64,000 bases of DNA from Streptomyces fumigatiscleroticus (GCF_014647975.1 NZ_BMQF01000003.1:248001-312000); one strand, 5' to 3'. Shown: positions 10,072 to 22,097, counted from the stretch's first letter. Numbers and translations are program-made. Notes: a model not told the origin generated them from the letters alone.

Positions 10072-10908
10072 ATGGGTATCCGCAAGTACAAGCCGACGAC
10101 TCCTGGCCGTCGTGGCGCCAGCGTCGCCGACTTCGTCGAGGTCACGCGGTCCACGCCGGAGAAGTCGCTGGTTCGCCCGCTGCACAGCAAGGGCGGCCGT
10201 AACAACGCCGGTCGTGTGACCGTTCGCCACCAGGGTGGCGGACACAAGCGCGCCTACCGCGTGATCGACTTCCGTCGTCACGACAAGGACGGCGTGCCGG
10301 CGAAGGTCGCGCACATCGAGTACGACCCCAACCGCACCGCGCGCATCGCGCTCCTGCACTACGCGGACGGCGAGAAGCGCTACATCCTCGCGCCGCGTGG
10401 CCTGTCGCAGGGCGACCGCGTCGAGAACGGCCCCGGGGCCGACATCAAGCCGGGCAACAACCTGGCCCTCCGCAACATCCCGGTCGGTACCACGATCCAC
10501 GCGATCGAGCTCCGTCCCGGTGGCGGTGCCAAGTTCGCCCGCTCCGCCGGTGCCTCCGTGCAGCTGCTCGCGAAGGAGGGCGCCTACGCCCACCTGCGCA
10601 TGCCGTCCGGCGAGATCCGTCTGGTCGACGTCCGCTGCCGCGCCACCGTCGGCGAGGTCGGCAACGCCGAGCAGTCGAACATCAACTGGGGCAAGGCGGG
10701 CCGCAAGCGGTGGCTGGGCGTTCGCCCGACCGTCCGCGGTGTGGTCATGAACCCGGTGGACCACCCGCACGGTGGTGGTGAGGGCCGGACCTCCGGTGGC
10801 CGTCACCCCGTGTCCCCCTGGGGCAAGAAGGAAGGCCGTACTCGTTCTCCCAAGAAGGCGAGCAACAAGTACATCGTCCGCCGCCGCAAGACGAACAAGA
10901 AGCGCTAA
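10072..10908 (+). CDS. rplB: 50S ribosomal protein L2
   Basis: L2 is needed for subunit association and peptidyl transfer. The 278-residue product starts [15 protein letters not shown]. It contains the invariant C-terminal stretch [14 protein letters not shown] with the histidine that is essential in E. coli. It is full length. rpsS follows after 12 bases. Confidence 0.98.
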   Translation: MGIRKYKPTTPGRRGASVADFVEVTRSTPEKSLVRPLHSKGGRNNAGRVTVRHQGGGHKRAYRVIDFRRHDKDGVPAKVAHIEYDPNRTARIALLHYADGEKRYILAPRGLSQGDRVENGPGADIKPGNNLALRNIPVGTTIHAIELRPGGGAKFARSAGASVQLLAKEGAYAHLRMPSGEIRLVDVRCRATVGEVGNAEQSNINWGKAGRKRWLGVRPTVRGVVMNPVDHPHGGGEGRTSGGRHPVSPWGKKEGRTRSPKKASNKYIVRRRKTNKKR

Positions 10909-10920
10909 GGACGGGTTGAG

Positions 10921-11202
10921 ATGCCTCGTAGTCTGAAGAAGGGGCCCTTCGTCGACGACCACCTGATCAAGAAGGTGGACGCCCAGAACGAAGCCGGCAC
11001 CAAGAACGTCATCAAGACCTGGTCCCGCCGCTCGATGATCGTCCCGGCCATGCTCGGACACACGATCGCGGTGCACAACGGCAAGACCCACATCCCGGTG
11101 TTTGTCACCGAGTCGATGGTCGGACACAAGCTCGGCGAGTTCTCGCCGACGCGCACCTTCCGGGGTCACGTCAAGGAAGACCGGAAGTCGAAGCGCCGCT
11201 AG
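10921..11202 (+). CDS. rpsS: 30S ribosomal protein S19
   Basis: S19 is a 30S head protein that pairs with S13 at the intersubunit bridges. The 93-residue product [15 protein letters not shown] to RKSKRR is full length. It sits in standard S10-operon order between rplB and rplV. Confidence 0.98.
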   Translation: MPRSLKKGPFVDDHLIKKVDAQNEAGTKNVIKTWSRRSMIVPAMLGHTIAVHNGKTHIPVFVTESMVGHKLGEFSPTRTFRGHVKEDRKSKRR

Positions 11203-11247
11203 TTCAGCGGGGTGTGAATGATCATGACAAACACTGAAGGGACAACC

Positions 11248-11595
11248 ATGGAAGCCAGGGCCCAGGCGCGGTACATCCGCGTCACGCCCATGAAGGCCCG
11301 CCGTGTGGTGGACCTCATCCGTGGCATGGACGCCACGGAGGCTCAGGCGGTCCTGCGTTTCGCCCCGCAGGCCGCGAGCGTGCCGGTCGGCAAGGTGCTG
11401 GACAGCGCCATCGCCAACGCCGCGCACAACTACGACCACACCGACGTCGACAGCCTCTACGTCTCCGAGGCCTACGTCGACGAGGGCCCGACCCTGAAGC
11501 GGTTCCGGCCGCGCGCCCAGGGCCGTGCCTACCGGATCCGCAAGCGGACCAGCCACATCACCGTGGTCGTCAGCAGCAAGGAAGGAACCCGGTAA
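11248..11595 (+). CDS. rplV: 50S ribosomal protein L22
   Basis: L22 lines the exit tunnel opposite L4. The 115-residue form [20 protein letters not shown] is chosen because GAAGGGA lies about six bases before ATG 11248. An in-frame ATG at 11218 would add ten residues ([10 protein letters not shown]) and also has a weak purine box, so either start is possible. The protein ends KEGTR, and its TAA overlaps the rpsC ATG by one base. Confidence 0.93.
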   Translation: MEARAQARYIRVTPMKARRVVDLIRGMDATEAQAVLRFAPQAASVPVGKVLDSAIANAAHNYDHTDVDSLYVSEAYVDEGPTLKRFRPRAQGRAYRIRKRTSHITVVVSSKEGTR

Positions 11596-12416
11596 TGGGC
11601 CAGAAGGTAAACCCGCACGGGTTCCGGCTCGGTGTCACGACCGACTTCAAGTCGCGTTGGTACGCCGACAAGCTGTACAAGGACTACGTCAAGGAAGACG
11701 TCGCCATCCGTCGGATGATGACGTCCGGCATGGAGCGCGCCGGCATCTCCAAGGTCGAGATCGAGCGCACCCGTGACCGTGTCCGCGTGGACATCCACAC
11801 CGCGCGTCCGGGCATCGTCATCGGCCGCCGTGGCGCCGAGGCCGACCGCATCCGCGGCGACCTGGAGAAGCTCACCGGCAAGCAGGTCCAGCTGAACATC
11901 CTCGAGGTCAAGAACCCCGAGACCGACGCTCAGCTGGTGGCCCAGGCCGTTGCCGAGCAGCTCTCCTCCCGCGTCTCCTTCCGCCGCGCCATGCGCAAGA
12001 GCATGCAGTCGGCGATGAAGGCGGGCGCCAAGGGCATCAAGATCCAGTGCGGTGGCCGCCTCGGCGGCGCCGAGATGTCCCGCTCGGAGTTCTACCGCGA
12101 GGGCCGTGTGCCCCTGCACACGCTCCGCGCGAACGTGGACTACGGCTTCTTCGAGGCCAAGACGACCTTCGGCCGCATCGGTGTGAAGGTCTGGATCTAC
12201 AAGGGCGACGTCAAGAACATCGCCGAGGTCCGCGCCGAGAACGCCGCCGCCCGTGCCGGCAACCGCCCGGCCCGTGGTGGCGCCGACCGCCCGGCCCGTG
12301 GTGGCCGCGGTGGCGAGCGTCGCGGGCGCAAGCCGCAGCAGGCTCCGGCTGCCGAGGCCCCCAAGGCCGAGGCTCCCGCCGCCGCTCCGGCTGAGAGCAC
12401 CGGAACGGAGGCCTGA
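11595..12416 (+). CDS. rpsC: 30S ribosomal protein S3
   Basis: S3 forms part of the mRNA entry channel. The 273-residue product has the KH domain with [14 protein letters not shown] near residues 78-91 and a normal C-terminal domain. The last 60 residues form a low-complexity tail rich in Ala, Arg, Gly and Pro ([20 protein letters not shown]). That tail is longer than in E. coli and common in actinobacteria. The start overlaps the end of rplV by one base. Confidence 0.98.
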   Translation: MGQKVNPHGFRLGVTTDFKSRWYADKLYKDYVKEDVAIRRMMTSGMERAGISKVEIERTRDRVRVDIHTARPGIVIGRRGAEADRIRGDLEKLTGKQVQLNILEVKNPETDAQLVAQAVAEQLSSRVSFRRAMRKSMQSAMKAGAKGIKIQCGGRLGGAEMSRSEFYREGRVPLHTLRANVDYGFFEAKTTFGRIGVKVWIYKGDVKNIAEVRAENAAARAGNRPARGGADRPARGGRGGERRGRKPQQAPAAEAPKAEAPAAAPAESTGTEA

Positions 12417-12421
12417 CCACC

Positions 12422-12841
12422 ATGCTGATCCCCCGTAGGGTCAAGCACCGCAAGCAGCACCACCCCAAGCGCGACGGCATGTCCAAGGGTGGCACGCAGG
12501 TTGCGTTCGGCGAGTACGGCATCCAGGCGCTGACCCCGGCGTATGTCACCAACCGCCAGATCGAGGCGGCCCGTATCGCCATGACCCGCCACATCAAGCG
12601 TGGCGGCAAGGTCTGGATCAACATCTACCCGGACCGCCCGCTGACCAAGAAGCCGGCCGAGACCCGCATGGGTTCCGGTAAGGGTTCGCCGGAGTGGTGG
12701 GTCGCGAACGTCAAGCCCGGTCGGGTGATGTTCGAGCTGTCCTACCCGAACGAGAAGATCGCGCGCGAGGCCCTGACCCGTGCGGCTCACAAGCTGCCGA
12801 TGAAGTGCAAGATCGTCAAGCGCGAGGCAGGTGAAGCGTGA
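12422..12841 (+). CDS. rplP: 50S ribosomal protein L16
   Basis: L16 is a late-assembling protein near the A site. The 139-residue product [19 protein letters not shown] is full length and includes the [13 protein letters not shown] loop that approaches the A-site tRNA. The TGA overlaps the rpmC ATG (ATGA). Confidence 0.98.
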   Translation: MLIPRRVKHRKQHHPKRDGMSKGGTQVAFGEYGIQALTPAYVTNRQIEAARIAMTRHIKRGGKVWINIYPDRPLTKKPAETRMGSGKGSPEWWVANVKPGRVMFELSYPNEKIAREALTRAAHKLPMKCKIVKREAGEA

Positions 12842-13065
12842 TGTCGGCCGGTACCAAGGCGTCCGAGCTGCGCGAGCTGGGCAACGAGGAGCTTCTCGCG
12901 AAGCTCCGCGAGGCCAAGGAAGAGCTGTTCAACCTCCGCTTCCAGGCGGCGACCGGTCAGCTCGAGAACCACGGCCGTCTGAAGGCGGTCCGCAAGGACA
13001 TCGCCCGGATCTACACCCTCATGCGTGAGCGTGAGCTCGGCATCGAGACGGTGGAGAACGCCTGA
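12841..13065 (+). CDS. rpmC: 50S ribosomal protein L29
   Basis: L29 lies beside L23 at the tunnel exit. The 74-residue two-helix product starts [19 protein letters not shown] at ATG 12841, which overlaps the rplP stop. A GTG three bases upstream is in frame but less likely. The stop overlaps the rpsQ ATG. Confidence 0.96.
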   Translation: MSAGTKASELRELGNEELLAKLREAKEELFNLRFQAATGQLENHGRLKAVRKDIARIYTLMRERELGIETVENA

Positions 13066-13349
13066 TGAGCGAGAACAACGTGACTGAGAACACTGAGGCG
13101 CGCGGCTTCCGCAAGACCCGCGAGGGCCTTGTCGTCAGCGACAAGATGGACAAGACCGTCGTCGTCGCCGTCGAGGACCGCGTCAAGCACGCGCTGTACG
13201 GCAAGGTCATCCGCCGTACGAACAAGCTCAAGGCGCACGACGAGCAGAACGCCGCGGGTGTCGGCGACCGCGTCCTCCTGATGGAGACCCGGCCGCTGTC
13301 CGCGACCAAGCGCTGGCGCGTCGTCGAGATCCTCGAGAAGGCCAAGTAA
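13065..13349 (+). CDS. rpsQ: 30S ribosomal protein S17
   Basis: S17 is a primary 16S rRNA-binding protein of OB fold. The 94-residue product has a short acidic N-terminal extension ([14 protein letters not shown]) before the conserved [19 protein letters not shown]. It is the last gene of the S10 cluster and is followed by two hairpins before rplN. Confidence 0.97.
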   Translation: MSENNVTENTEARGFRKTREGLVVSDKMDKTVVVAVEDRVKHALYGKVIRRTNKLKAHDEQNAAGVGDRVLLMETRPLSATKRWRVVEILEKAK

Positions 13350-13388
13350 TTCCTGCGGGGCAAACCCGCAGGTAAGTTCCGCCAGGCT

Positions 13389-13417
13389 CCGGGGGCCGCT
13401 CGCTGAGCGGCCCCCGG
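13389..13417 (+). terminator. Strong hairpin at the S10/spc junction
   Basis: A perfect 13-bp GC stem (13389-13401 with 13405-13417) has a three-base loop. It lies in the 96-base gap between rpsQ and rplN. A smaller 8-bp hairpin (13352-13359 with 13365-13372) sits directly after the rpsQ stop. There is no T-run and the clusters are co-directional, so it may act as a partial terminator or RNA-stability element. Confidence 0.65.
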
Positions 13418-13445
13418 GGAACCGGCAGACGATCAGGAGATAGAC

Positions 13446-13814
13446 GTGATCCAGCAGGAGTCGCGACTGCGTGTCGCCGACAACACGGGTGCGAAGGAAA
13501 TCCTCACCATCCGTGTGCTCGGTGGCTCCGGTCGCCGCTACGCGGGTATCGGTGACGTCATCGTCGCCACCGTCAAGGACGCGATCCCCGGTGGCAACGT
13601 GAAGAAGGGTGACGTCGTCAAGGCGGTCATCGTTCGCACCGTCAAGGAGCGCCGCCGTCCGGACGGCTCGTACATCCGCTTCGACGAGAACGCCGCCGTC
13701 ATTCTGAAGAACGACGGCGACCCTCGTGGCACCCGTATCTTCGGCCCGGTCGGCCGTGAGCTGCGCGAGAAGAAGTTCATGAAGATCATCTCCCTCGCGC
13801 CGGAGGTGCTGTGA
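13446..13814 (+). CDS. rplN: 50S ribosomal protein L14
   Basis: L14 contacts 16S rRNA at bridge B5 and B8. The 122-residue product [19 protein letters not shown] is full length and starts at GTG 13446 behind AGGAGA. It is the first gene of the spc cluster. Confidence 0.97.
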   Translation: MIQQESRLRVADNTGAKEILTIRVLGGSGRRYAGIGDVIVATVKDAIPGGNVKKGDVVKAVIVRTVKERRRPDGSYIRFDENAAVILKNDGDPRGTRIFGPVGRELREKKFMKIISLAPEVL

Positions 13815-13816
13815 GC

Positions 13817-14140
13817 ATGAAGATCAAGAAGGGCGACCTGGTCCAGGTCATCACCGGCAAGGACAAGGGCAAGCAGGGCAAGGTCATTGCCGCTTACCCG
13901 CGCGAGGAGCGTGTCCTGGTCGAGGGTGTCAACCGGGTCAAGAAGCACACGAAGGCCGGGCCGACCGCTCGCGGTTCGCAGGCCGGCGGCATCGTGACCA
14001 CCGAGGCCCCGATTCACGTGAGCAACGTTCAGCTCGTCGTGGAGAAGGACGGCAAGAAGGTCGTCACGCGCGTCGGCTACCGCTTCGACGACGAAGGCAA
14101 CAAGATCCGCGTTGCCAAGCGGACGGGTGAGGACATCTGA
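13817..14140 (+). CDS. rplX: 50S ribosomal protein L24
   Basis: L24 starts 50S assembly. The 107-residue product [20 protein letters not shown] has the KOW motif at residues about 7-30. ATG 13817 is chosen with GGAGG at 13802-13806. A GTG at 13811 overlapping the rplN stop would add two residues and cannot be excluded. The stop overlaps the rplE ATG. Confidence 0.95.
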   Translation: MKIKKGDLVQVITGKDKGKQGKVIAAYPREERVLVEGVNRVKKHTKAGPTARGSQAGGIVTTEAPIHVSNVQLVVEKDGKKVVTRVGYRFDDEGNKIRVAKRTGEDI

Positions 14141-14697
14141 TGGCGACCACCACCACTCCGCGTCTGAAGACGAAGTACCGCGAGGAGATCGCGGGCAAGC
14201 TGCGTGACGAGTTCAAGTACGAGAACGTCATGCAGGTCCCGGGCCTCGTCAAGATCGTGGTCAACATGGGTGTGGGCGATGCCGCCCGCGACTCCAAGCT
14301 GATCGAGGGCGCCGTGCGCGACCTCACCACGATCACCGGTCAGAAGCCGGCCGTCACCAAGGCCCGCAAGTCCATCGCGCAGTTCAAGCTGCGTGAGGGC
14401 CAGCCGATCGGTGCCCACGTCACGCTCCGTGGCGACCGCATGTGGGAGTTCCTGGACCGCACCCTGTCGCTCGCGCTGCCGCGCATCCGCGACTTCCGCG
14501 GCCTGTCCCCCAAGCAGTTCGACGGCCGTGGCAACTACACCTTCGGTCTCACGGAGCAGGTCATGTTCCACGAGATCGACCAGGACAAGATCGACCGTGT
14601 CCGGGGTATGGACATCACCGTGGTCACCACGGCGACCAACGACGAAGAGGGCCGCGCCCTTCTCCGTCACCTCGGCTTCCCGTTCAAGGAGGCGTGA
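14140..14697 (+). CDS. rplE: 50S ribosomal protein L5
   Basis: L5 binds 5S rRNA in the central protuberance. The 185-residue product starts [17 protein letters not shown] and contains [14 protein letters not shown] and the C-terminal [15 protein letters not shown]. It is full length and sits in normal spc order. Confidence 0.98.
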   Translation: MATTTTPRLKTKYREEIAGKLRDEFKYENVMQVPGLVKIVVNMGVGDAARDSKLIEGAVRDLTTITGQKPAVTKARKSIAQFKLREGQPIGAHVTLRGDRMWEFLDRTLSLALPRIRDFRGLSPKQFDGRGNYTFGLTEQVMFHEIDQDKIDRVRGMDITVVTTATNDEEGRALLRHLGFPFKEA

Positions 14698-14702
14698 GCG
14701 AG

Positions 14703-14888
14703 ATGGCGAAGAAGGCTCTCATCGCGAAGGCTGCTCGCAAGCCCAAGTTCGGTGTGCGTGGCTACACCCGCTGCCAGCGCTGCGGCCGTCCGCACTCCGT
14801 GTACCGCAAGTTCGGCCTGTGCCGCGTGTGCCTTCGTGAGATGGCTCACCGTGGCGAGCTGCCGGGCGTGACCAAGAGCTCCTGGTAG
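14703..14888 (+). CDS. rpsZ: 30S ribosomal protein S14, zinc-binding type
   Basis: The short S14 form (61 residues, [20 protein letters not shown]) carries CQRC and CRVC, the four zinc ligands of the C+ type. Actinobacteria often also hold a longer zinc-free S14 elsewhere, used when zinc is scarce. That copy is not in this window. The gene lies between rplE and rpsH as expected. Confidence 0.95.
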   Translation: MAKKALIAKAARKPKFGVRGYTRCQRCGRPHSVYRKFGLCRVCLREMAHRGELPGVTKSSW

Positions 14889-15101
14889 ACCCGGTAATTC
14901 CGGTTTCGCCAGGCTCTCGGTAAGCATTCGGGGCGGCGGGACGTCCACGCCACATGCCTTAGGCTTGTGGGGTTGGGCGTCTGCCGCCGCCCGTACGACT
15001 TACTACGCCGTAGGTCCACCGCGCCGCACCCGTCCCGTCTCGGATCGGGGAGAGGGATGGCGCACCAGGAAACCCCGGCGAGAGAGGCCGAAGGCCAATT
15101 C

Positions 15102-15500
15102 ATGACCATGACTGATCCGATCGCAGACATGCTCACGCGTCTGCGGAACGCGAACTCGGCGTACCACGACTCGGTGTCGATGCCGCACTCCAAGATCAAG
15201 TCTCACATCGCGGAGATCCTCCAGCAGGAGGGCTTCATCACGGGCTGGAAGGTCGAGGACGCCGAGGTCGGCAAGAACCTCGTCCTGGAGCTGAAGTTCG
15301 GCCCCAACCGTGAGCGCTCCATCGCGGGCATCAAGCGGATCTCCAAGCCCGGTCTCCGGGTGTACGCGAAGTCCACCAACCTGCCGAAGGTGCTCGGCGG
15401 CCTGGGCGTGGCGATCATCTCCACGTCGCACGGGCTCCTCACCGACAAGCAGGCCGGCAAGAAGGGCGTGGGTGGGGAAGTCCTCGCCTACGTCTGGTAG
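15102..15500 (+). CDS. rpsH: 30S ribosomal protein S8
   Basis: S8 is a central-domain assembly protein and represses the spc operon in E. coli. The frame is open further upstream, but ATG 15102 ([18 protein letters not shown], 132 residues) has GAAGG seven bases before it. An ATG six bases later is a possible alternative. The 213-base gap before it is longer than the other spacers in this operon and could hold an internal promoter. None was clear to me. Confidence 0.95.
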   Translation: MTMTDPIADMLTRLRNANSAYHDSVSMPHSKIKSHIAEILQQEGFITGWKVEDAEVGKNLVLELKFGPNRERSIAGIKRISKPGLRVYAKSTNLPKVLGGLGVAIISTSHGLLTDKQAGKKGVGGEVLAYVW

Positions 15501-15524
15501 CAGAAGGGAACGGAGGAAACAGCT

Positions 15525-16064
15525 ATGTCGCGCATCGGCAAGCTCCCCATCGCGGTTCCCGCCGGCGTGGACGTCACCATCGACGGCCGTACGGTCTCGG
15601 TCAAGGGCCCCAAGGGCACGCTGACCCACACCGTCGTGGCGCCGATCGACATCGCCAAGGGCGAGGACGGCACTCTCCAGGTGACCCGCCCCAACGACGA
15701 GCGTCAGAGCAAGGCCCTGCACGGCCTGTCCCGCACGCTGGTGGCGAACATGATCACCGGCGTGACCCAGGGTTACGTGAAGAAGCTCGAGATCAGCGGT
15801 GTCGGTTACCGCGTCCAGGCCAAGGGCTCCAACCTGGAGTTCTCCCTGGGCTACAGCCACCCGATCCTGGTCGAGGCCCCCGAGGGCATCACCTTCAAGG
15901 TGGAGACCCCGACCCGTTTCTCGGTCGAGGGCATCGACAAGCAGAAGGTCGGCGAGGTTGCGGCCAACATCCGCAAGCTGCGCAAGCCCGACCCGTACAA
16001 GGCCAAGGGCGTCAAGTACGAGGGCGAAGTCATCCGCCGCAAGGTCGGAAAGGCGGGTAAGTAA
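15525..16064 (+). CDS. rplF: 50S ribosomal protein L6
   Basis: L6 lies near the sarcin-ricin loop and factor-binding site. The 179-residue product [17 protein letters not shown] has both repeated L6 domains and the C-terminal signature [14 protein letters not shown]. It is full length. rplR follows after three bases. Confidence 0.98.
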   Translation: MSRIGKLPIAVPAGVDVTIDGRTVSVKGPKGTLTHTVVAPIDIAKGEDGTLQVTRPNDERQSKALHGLSRTLVANMITGVTQGYVKKLEISGVGYRVQAKGSNLEFSLGYSHPILVEAPEGITFKVETPTRFSVEGIDKQKVGEVAANIRKLRKPDPYKAKGVKYEGEVIRRKVGKAGK

Positions 16065-16067
16065 GCC

Positions 16068-16451
16068 ATGGCATACGGGCAGAAGATCCTCAAGGGCGAC
16101 GCCTACAAGCGCGCCGCGATCAAGCGCCGTCACATCCGGATCCGCAAGAAGGTGGCCGGTACGGCGGAGCGTCCCCGTCTGGTCGTGACCCGCTCCAACC
16201 GCCACATCGTGGCGCAGGTGATCGACGACCTCAAGGGCCACACCCTGGCGTCGGCGTCCACCCTGGACAGCTCGATCCGCGGTGGCGAGGGCGACAAGTC
16301 CGCGCAGGCCAAGCAGGTCGGCGCCCTGGTCGCCGAGCGTGCCAAGGCCGCCGGTGTCGAGGCTGTCGTGTTCGACCGTGGTGGCAACCAGTACGCCGGG
16401 CGCATCGCCGCCCTGGCGGACGCCGCCCGCGAAGCCGGGCTCAGGTTCTGA
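16068..16451 (+). CDS. rplR: 50S ribosomal protein L18
   Basis: L18 binds 5S rRNA with L5. The 127-residue product has the basic N-terminus and the [26 protein letters not shown]-terminal region of the family. It is full length and in normal operon position. Confidence 0.98.
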   Translation: MAYGQKILKGDAYKRAAIKRRHIRIRKKVAGTAERPRLVVTRSNRHIVAQVIDDLKGHTLASASTLDSSIRGGEGDKSAQAKQVGALVAERAKAAGVEAVVFDRGGNQYAGRIAALADAAREAGLRF

Positions 16452-16488
16452 GCCGCCGTAGCTAGCGGAAAAGAGAGAGGTAAATCCA

Positions 16489-17094
16489 ATGGCTGGACCC
16501 CAGCGCCGCGGTGGCGGTGCCGGTGGCGGCGAGCGGCGGGACCGGAAGGGCCGTGACGGCGGCGCTGCTGCCGCCGAGAAGACCGCGTACGTCGAGCGCG
16601 TCGTCGCGATCAACCGCGTCGCCAAGGTTGTGAAGGGTGGTCGTCGCTTCAGCTTCACCGCGCTGGTCGTGGTGGGCGACGGTGACGGCACCGTGGGTGT
16701 CGGTTACGGCAAGGCCAAGGAGGTGCCGGCCGCCATCGCCAAGGGTGTCGAGGAGGCCAAGAAGCACTTCTTCAAGGTCCCCCGGATCCAGGGCACCATC
16801 CCGCACCCCATCCAGGGTGAGAAGGCTGCCGGCGTCGTGCTGCTCAAGCCCGCGTCTCCCGGTACCGGTGTTATCGCCGGTGGTCCGGTGCGTGCCGTGC
16901 TCGAGTGCGCCGGTATCCACGACGTGCTGTCGAAGTCGCTCGGCTCCGACAACGCCATCAACATCGTGCACGCCACCGTGGAGGCCCTGAAGGGCCTGCA
17001 GCGTCCCGAGGAGATCGCGGCCCGCCGTGGTCTGCCGCTCGAGGACGTCGCCCCCGCGGCCCTGCTGCGTGCGCGTGCCGGGGCGGGTGTGTGA
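16489..17094 (+). CDS. rpsE: 30S ribosomal protein S5
   Basis: S5 takes part in decoding accuracy and is a target region for spectinomycin resistance. The 201-residue product has a Gly/Arg-rich N-terminal extension of about 30 residues ([16 protein letters not shown]), as usual in actinobacteria, then [19 protein letters not shown]. It is followed two bases later by rpmD. Confidence 0.98.
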   Translation: MAGPQRRGGGAGGGERRDRKGRDGGAAAAEKTAYVERVVAINRVAKVVKGGRRFSFTALVVVGDGDGTVGVGYGKAKEVPAAIAKGVEEAKKHFFKVPRIQGTIPHPIQGEKAAGVVLLKPASPGTGVIAGGPVRAVLECAGIHDVLSKSLGSDNAINIVHATVEALKGLQRPEEIAARRGLPLEDVAPAALLRARAGAGV

Positions 17095-17096
17095 TC

Positions 17097-17279
17097 ATGG
17101 CACAGCTCAAGATCACGCAGGTCAAGTCCTACATCGGCAGCAAGCAGAACCACCGTGACACCCTGCGTTCGCTTGGCCTGAAGAAGGTCAACGACGTGGT
17201 CGTCAAGGAGGACCGCCCCGAGTTCCGCGGCATGGTGCACACCGTCCGCCACCTCGTGACGGTCGAGGAGGTCGACTGA
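17097..17279 (+). CDS. rpmD: 50S ribosomal protein L30
   Basis: The 60-residue protein [20 protein letters not shown] to LVTVEEVD is the normal bacterial L30 length. It starts two bases after rpsE and ends two bases before rplO, so all three are tightly packed. Confidence 0.96.
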   Translation: MAQLKITQVKSYIGSKQNHRDTLRSLGLKKVNDVVVKEDRPEFRGMVHTVRHLVTVEEVD

Positions 17280-17281
17280 TC

Positions 17282-17737
17282 ATGGCGGAGCAGAACCCGC
17301 TGAAGATCCACAACCTCCGTCCCGCCCCGGGCGCCAAGACCGCCAAGACCCGTGTCGGTCGTGGTGAGGCGTCGAAGGGTAAGACGGCCGGTCGTGGTAC
17401 CAAGGGCACGAAGGCCCGCTACCAGGTTCCGGAGAGCTTCGAGGGCGGCCAGATGCCGCTCCACATGCGGCTCCCGAAGCTGAAGGGCTTCAAGAACCCG
17501 TTCAAGACCGAGTACCAGGTCGTGAACCTCGACAAGCTGGCCAAGCTCTACCCCGAGGGTGGCGAGGTCACGGTCGAGGACCTGGTGGCCAAGGGCGCCG
17601 TTCGCAAGAACAGCCTGGTCAAGGTCCTCGGCGAGGGCGAGGTCTCCGTGGCGCTGACGGTGACGGTCGACAAGGCCTCCACCTCCGCCAAGGAGAAGAT
17701 CGCCGCCGCCGGCGGTACCGTCACCGAGCTCGTCTGA
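17282..17737 (+). CDS. rplO: 50S ribosomal protein L15
   Basis: L15 is a late-assembly 50S protein. The 151-residue product [19 protein letters not shown] has the Gly-rich [10 protein letters not shown] region and the C-terminal GGTVTELV. It is followed by a 233-base spacer with a hairpin before secY. Confidence 0.98.
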   Translation: MAEQNPLKIHNLRPAPGAKTAKTRVGRGEASKGKTAGRGTKGTKARYQVPESFEGGQMPLHMRLPKLKGFKNPFKTEYQVVNLDKLAKLYPEGGEVTVEDLVAKGAVRKNSLVKVLGEGEVSVALTVTVDKASTSAKEKIAAAGGTVTELV

Positions 17738-17772
17738 ATCCTTCAGGCATCTCGATGACTTGAGCGATCCCG

Positions 17773-17805
17773 ACCGGGGATACCCACAAAAGGGGTATCC
17801 CCGGT
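17773..17805 (+). terminator. Hairpin between rplO and secY
   Basis: A perfect 13-bp inverted repeat (17773-17785 with 17793-17805) has a seven-base A-rich loop, 35 bases after the rplO stop. It is a likely terminator or attenuator separating ribosomal genes from the secretion gene. It lacks a good T-run. Confidence 0.7.
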
Positions 17806-17970
17806 TGGTCGTTCCTAGGGTGGCGGTCTCGCCGGTAAGGTGACCTGCGCTGCCATCTTCCACGGGGTGCTTCCCATGGGGCACTCTGAGCGGCAGTTGA
17901 CCGTTACGTATTAGTCGAACCTCAAGACCGTCACCCTTGACGCAGTTGCGCGGGGGTCGCAGGAGGCACC

Positions 17971-19283
<1,313 letters not shown>

Positions 19284-19284
<1 letters not shown>

Positions 19285-19946
19285 TGCGAATCGTCCTCGT
19301 CGGGCCGCCGGGTGCAGGCAAGGGAACGCAGGCCACGCGCCTGGCCGAGAAGCTGCGCATCCCCCACATCTCCACGGGCGACCTGTTCCGCGCCAACATC
19401 AGCCAGCAGACGGAGCTGGGCAAGCTCGCGAAGTCCTACATGGACGCCGGGAACCTGGTGCCGGACGAGGTCACCATCGCGATGGCCAAGGACCGCATGC
19501 AGCAGCCCGACGCGGAGAACGGCTTCCTGCTGGACGGGTTCCCGCGCAATGTCTCGCAGGCCGAGGCGCTGGACGAGCTGCTCCAGGGCGAGAGCATGAA
19601 GCTCGACGCGGTGCTCGACCTGGAGGTCCCCGAGGACGAGGTGGTCAAGCGGATCGCCGGCCGCCGCATCTGCCGCAACGACAGCAGCCACGTCTTCCAC
19701 GTGACGTACAAGCCCGCGGCCAAGGAGGGCGTCTGCGACGTCTGCGGCGGCGAGCTCTACCAGCGGGACGACGACTCCGAGGACACCGTCCGCAAGCGGC
19801 TCGAGGTCTACCACACCCAGACCGAGCCGATCATCGACTACTACAAGACGCAGGGCCTGGTGACCACCATCCCGGCCCTGGGGTCGGTGGACGAGGTCAC
19901 CACCCGCGCCCTGGAGGCGCTCAAGGGCGGCAGCGACGGCGCGTAG
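19284..19946 (+). CDS. adk: Adenylate kinase
   Basis: The enzyme interconverts ATP + AMP and two ADP. The 220-residue protein has the P-loop GPPGAGKGTQ at residues 7-16, DGFPRN near 84-89 and a long-form LID with a CDVCGG motif plus an earlier Cys, suggesting a zinc-type LID. It overlaps the secY stop by one base. Confidence 0.98.
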
Positions 19947-20075
19947 CCGTCCGTGCACAGCGATGGCCGCGGTTCCCGGTCCGGGGGCCGCGGCCGCTGT
20001 GTGGGGCGGGGTACCCGGCGCCCCGTATCGTTGAAGCGTTCGTACTCTCTCCGGTCCAAGAAAGGCCGTAGCCGC

Positions 20076-20912
20076 ATGGTGCAGATCAAGACCCCCGAGC
20101 AGATCGCCAAGATGCGTGAGGCGGGGCTGGTCGTCGCCGCCATCCACGCGGCCACCCGCGAGGCGGCCGTGCCCGGCGCCACCACCAAGGACCTGGACCA
20201 GGTCGCCCGCAAGGTGCTCGCCGAGCACAACGCCAAACCGAACTTCCTGGGCTACGGCGGCTTCCCGGCGACCATCTGCACCTCCGTGAACGAGGTCGTC
20301 GTGCATGGCATCCCGTCCGACGAGGTGGTCCTCAAGGACGGCGACATCATCTCCGTCGACTGCGGCGCGATCGTCGACGGGTGGCACGGCGACGCCGCCT
20401 ACACGGCCTTCGTGGGCTCCGGTCACGCTCCGGAGCTGATCGAGCTCTCCCGGGTGACCGAGGAGTCGATGTGGGCCGGAATCGCGGCCATGAAGCAGGG
20501 CAACCGCCTGGTGGACATCTCCCGGGCCATCGAGACCTACATCCGCCGCCAGCCCAAGCCGGGCGGCGGCCGCTACGGGATCATCGAGGACTACGGCGGC
20601 CACGGCATCGGCACCGAGATGCACATGGACCCGCATCTGCTGAACTACGTCGACCGGCGCCGCGGCAAGGGCCCGCGGCTGGTCCCGGGCACCTGCCTCG
20701 CCATCGAGCCGATGGTCTCCCTGGGCACCCCGAGGACGGAGGTGCTGGCGGACGACTGGACCGTCATCACCACGGACGGCACCTGGTCCTCGCACTGGGA
20801 GCACTCGGTGGCGCTGACGGAGGAGGGCCCGCTGGTCCTCACCGCCCCCGACGGCGGCCGGGCCAAGCTGGCCGAGCTGGGTGTGACGGCCGCCCCCGAC
20901 CCGCTCGCATGA
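20076..20912 (+). CDS. map: Methionine aminopeptidase type I
   Basis: MetAP removes the initiator methionine from nascent proteins. The 278-residue product begins MVQIKTPEQIAKMREAG at ATG 20076 behind a GAAAGG box. Metal ligands are seen in SVDCGAIVDGWHGDAA (two Asp), GGHGIGTEMH (His), AIEPM (Glu) and EHSVALTEEG (Glu). The open frame extends upstream without a better start. Order secY-adk-map-infA is conserved. Confidence 0.97.
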   Translation: MVQIKTPEQIAKMREAGLVVAAIHAATREAAVPGATTKDLDQVARKVLAEHNAKPNFLGYGGFPATICTSVNEVVVHGIPSDEVVLKDGDIISVDCGAIVDGWHGDAAYTAFVGSGHAPELIELSRVTEESMWAGIAAMKQGNRLVDISRAIETYIRRQPKPGGGRYGIIEDYGGHGIGTEMHMDPHLLNYVDRRRGKGPRLVPGTCLAIEPMVSLGTPRTEVLADDWTVITTDGTWSSHWEHSVALTEEGPLVLTAPDGGRAKLAELGVTAAPDPLA

Positions 20913-21073
20913 GGTGCCGGCGGATGGGGCAGACTTCCCCGATTCGTGTTTCCGGGTGCGCTGACGTAGACTGACTCGTCGGCTCTTGTGCACCCTCATG
21001 TCTGCATGCGCTTCGTATCAGGCTCCACGAGGAGTACAGGGTCGATCAAGGTAGTCGATTCGAAGGGCGAAGC

Positions 21074-21295
21074 GTGGCCAAGAAGCAAGGTGCCATCGAG
21101 ATCGAGGGCACTGTCGTCGAGTCTCTGCCGAACGCCATGTTCAAGGTCGAGCTCCAGAACGGCCACCAGGTCCTGGCACACATCAGCGGCAAGATGCGCA
21201 TGCACTACATCCGCATCCTCCCTGACGACCGGGTCGTGGTGGAGCTGTCTCCGTACGACCTGACGCGTGGCCGGATCGTCTACCGCTACAAGTAG
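21074..21295 (+). CDS. infA: Translation initiation factor IF-1
   Basis: IF-1 occupies the A site during initiation. The 73-residue OB-fold protein [20 protein letters not shown] is full length and starts at GTG 21074 behind GAAGGGCGA. It precedes rpmJ and the alpha-operon genes. Confidence 0.98.
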   Translation: MAKKQGAIEIEGTVVESLPNAMFKVELQNGHQVLAHISGKMRMHYIRILPDDRVVVELSPYDLTRGRIVYRYK

Positions 21296-21349
21296 ATCTT
21301 GCCCGCACCCCCCGCGGGGTGGTGGCACTGACCCGGAGAACCTCACCCA

Positions 21350-21463
21350 ATGAAGGTCAAGCCGAGCGTCAAGAAGATCTGCGACAAGTGCAGGGTGATC
21401 CGCCGTCACGGCCGGGTCATGGTCATCTGCGAGAACCCGCGCCACAAGCAGCGCCAGGGCTGA
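21350..21463 (+). CDS. rpmJ: 50S ribosomal protein L36
   Basis: The 37-residue product [20 protein letters not shown] is the zinc-binding form, with Cys11, Cys14, Cys27 and His32 as ligands. A CCGGAGAACC box precedes ATG 21350. It is in its usual place between infA and rpsM. Confidence 0.97.
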   Translation: MKVKPSVKKICDKCRVIRRHGRVMVICENPRHKQRQG

Positions 21464-21651
21464 CGCCAGACCGTACCCTCTGCGATTCGCAGAACTTCGC
21501 GCGACGCGAGCAATACATGTTCATACGCAGGATCCAGGCGAGTGATCGTCTGACACCCCCGGTTCGGAGGCCGGGGACCCGGTCCGTACCTGATACGGCG
21601 GCCGGGAGCCGGTTCTGCGGAAGACCTCCGAGGATCAACTGGAGCCATTGA

Positions 21652-22032
21652 ATGGCACGCGTTTCCGGTGTTGACATCCCGCGCGAAAAGCGTGTGGAGG
21701 TCGCCCTCACCTACGTGTTCGGCATCGGCCGGACTCTTTCCCAGCAGACGCTGGCCGCCACCGGCGTGGACCCGAACACCCGCGTTCGTGACCTCTCCGA
21801 GGAGCAGCTGGTCGCGATCCGCGAGTACGTGGACAACAACATCAAGACCGAGGGTGACCTCCGTCGCGAGATCCAGGCCGACATCCGCCGCAAGGTCGAG
21901 ATCGGCTGCTACCAGGGCCTGCGCCACCGTCGTGGCCTGCCCGTCCGCGGTCAGCGCACCAGCACCAACGCTCGCACCCGCAAGGGCCCGCGTCGCGCCA
22001 TCGCCGGCAAGAAGAAGCCGGGCAAGAAGTAG
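21652..22032 (+). CDS. rpsM: 30S ribosomal protein S13
   Basis: S13 contacts P-site tRNA and forms bridges with L5. The 126-residue product [20 protein letters not shown] has the C-terminal [14 protein letters not shown] and a Lys-rich tail. The 188-base spacer upstream contains the 14-base motif also found before rplQ. Confidence 0.98.
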   Translation: MARVSGVDIPREKRVEVALTYVFGIGRTLSQQTLAATGVDPNTRVRDLSEEQLVAIREYVDNNIKTEGDLRREIQADIRRKVEIGCYQGLRHRRGLPVRGQRTSTNARTRKGPRRAIAGKKKPGKK

Positions 22033-22097
22033 TCCGCAGCGGACGCCTGTCCACGGTCTTCGCTGTAGGACCGACCACCTCCCGTAGGAGTTAAGAG

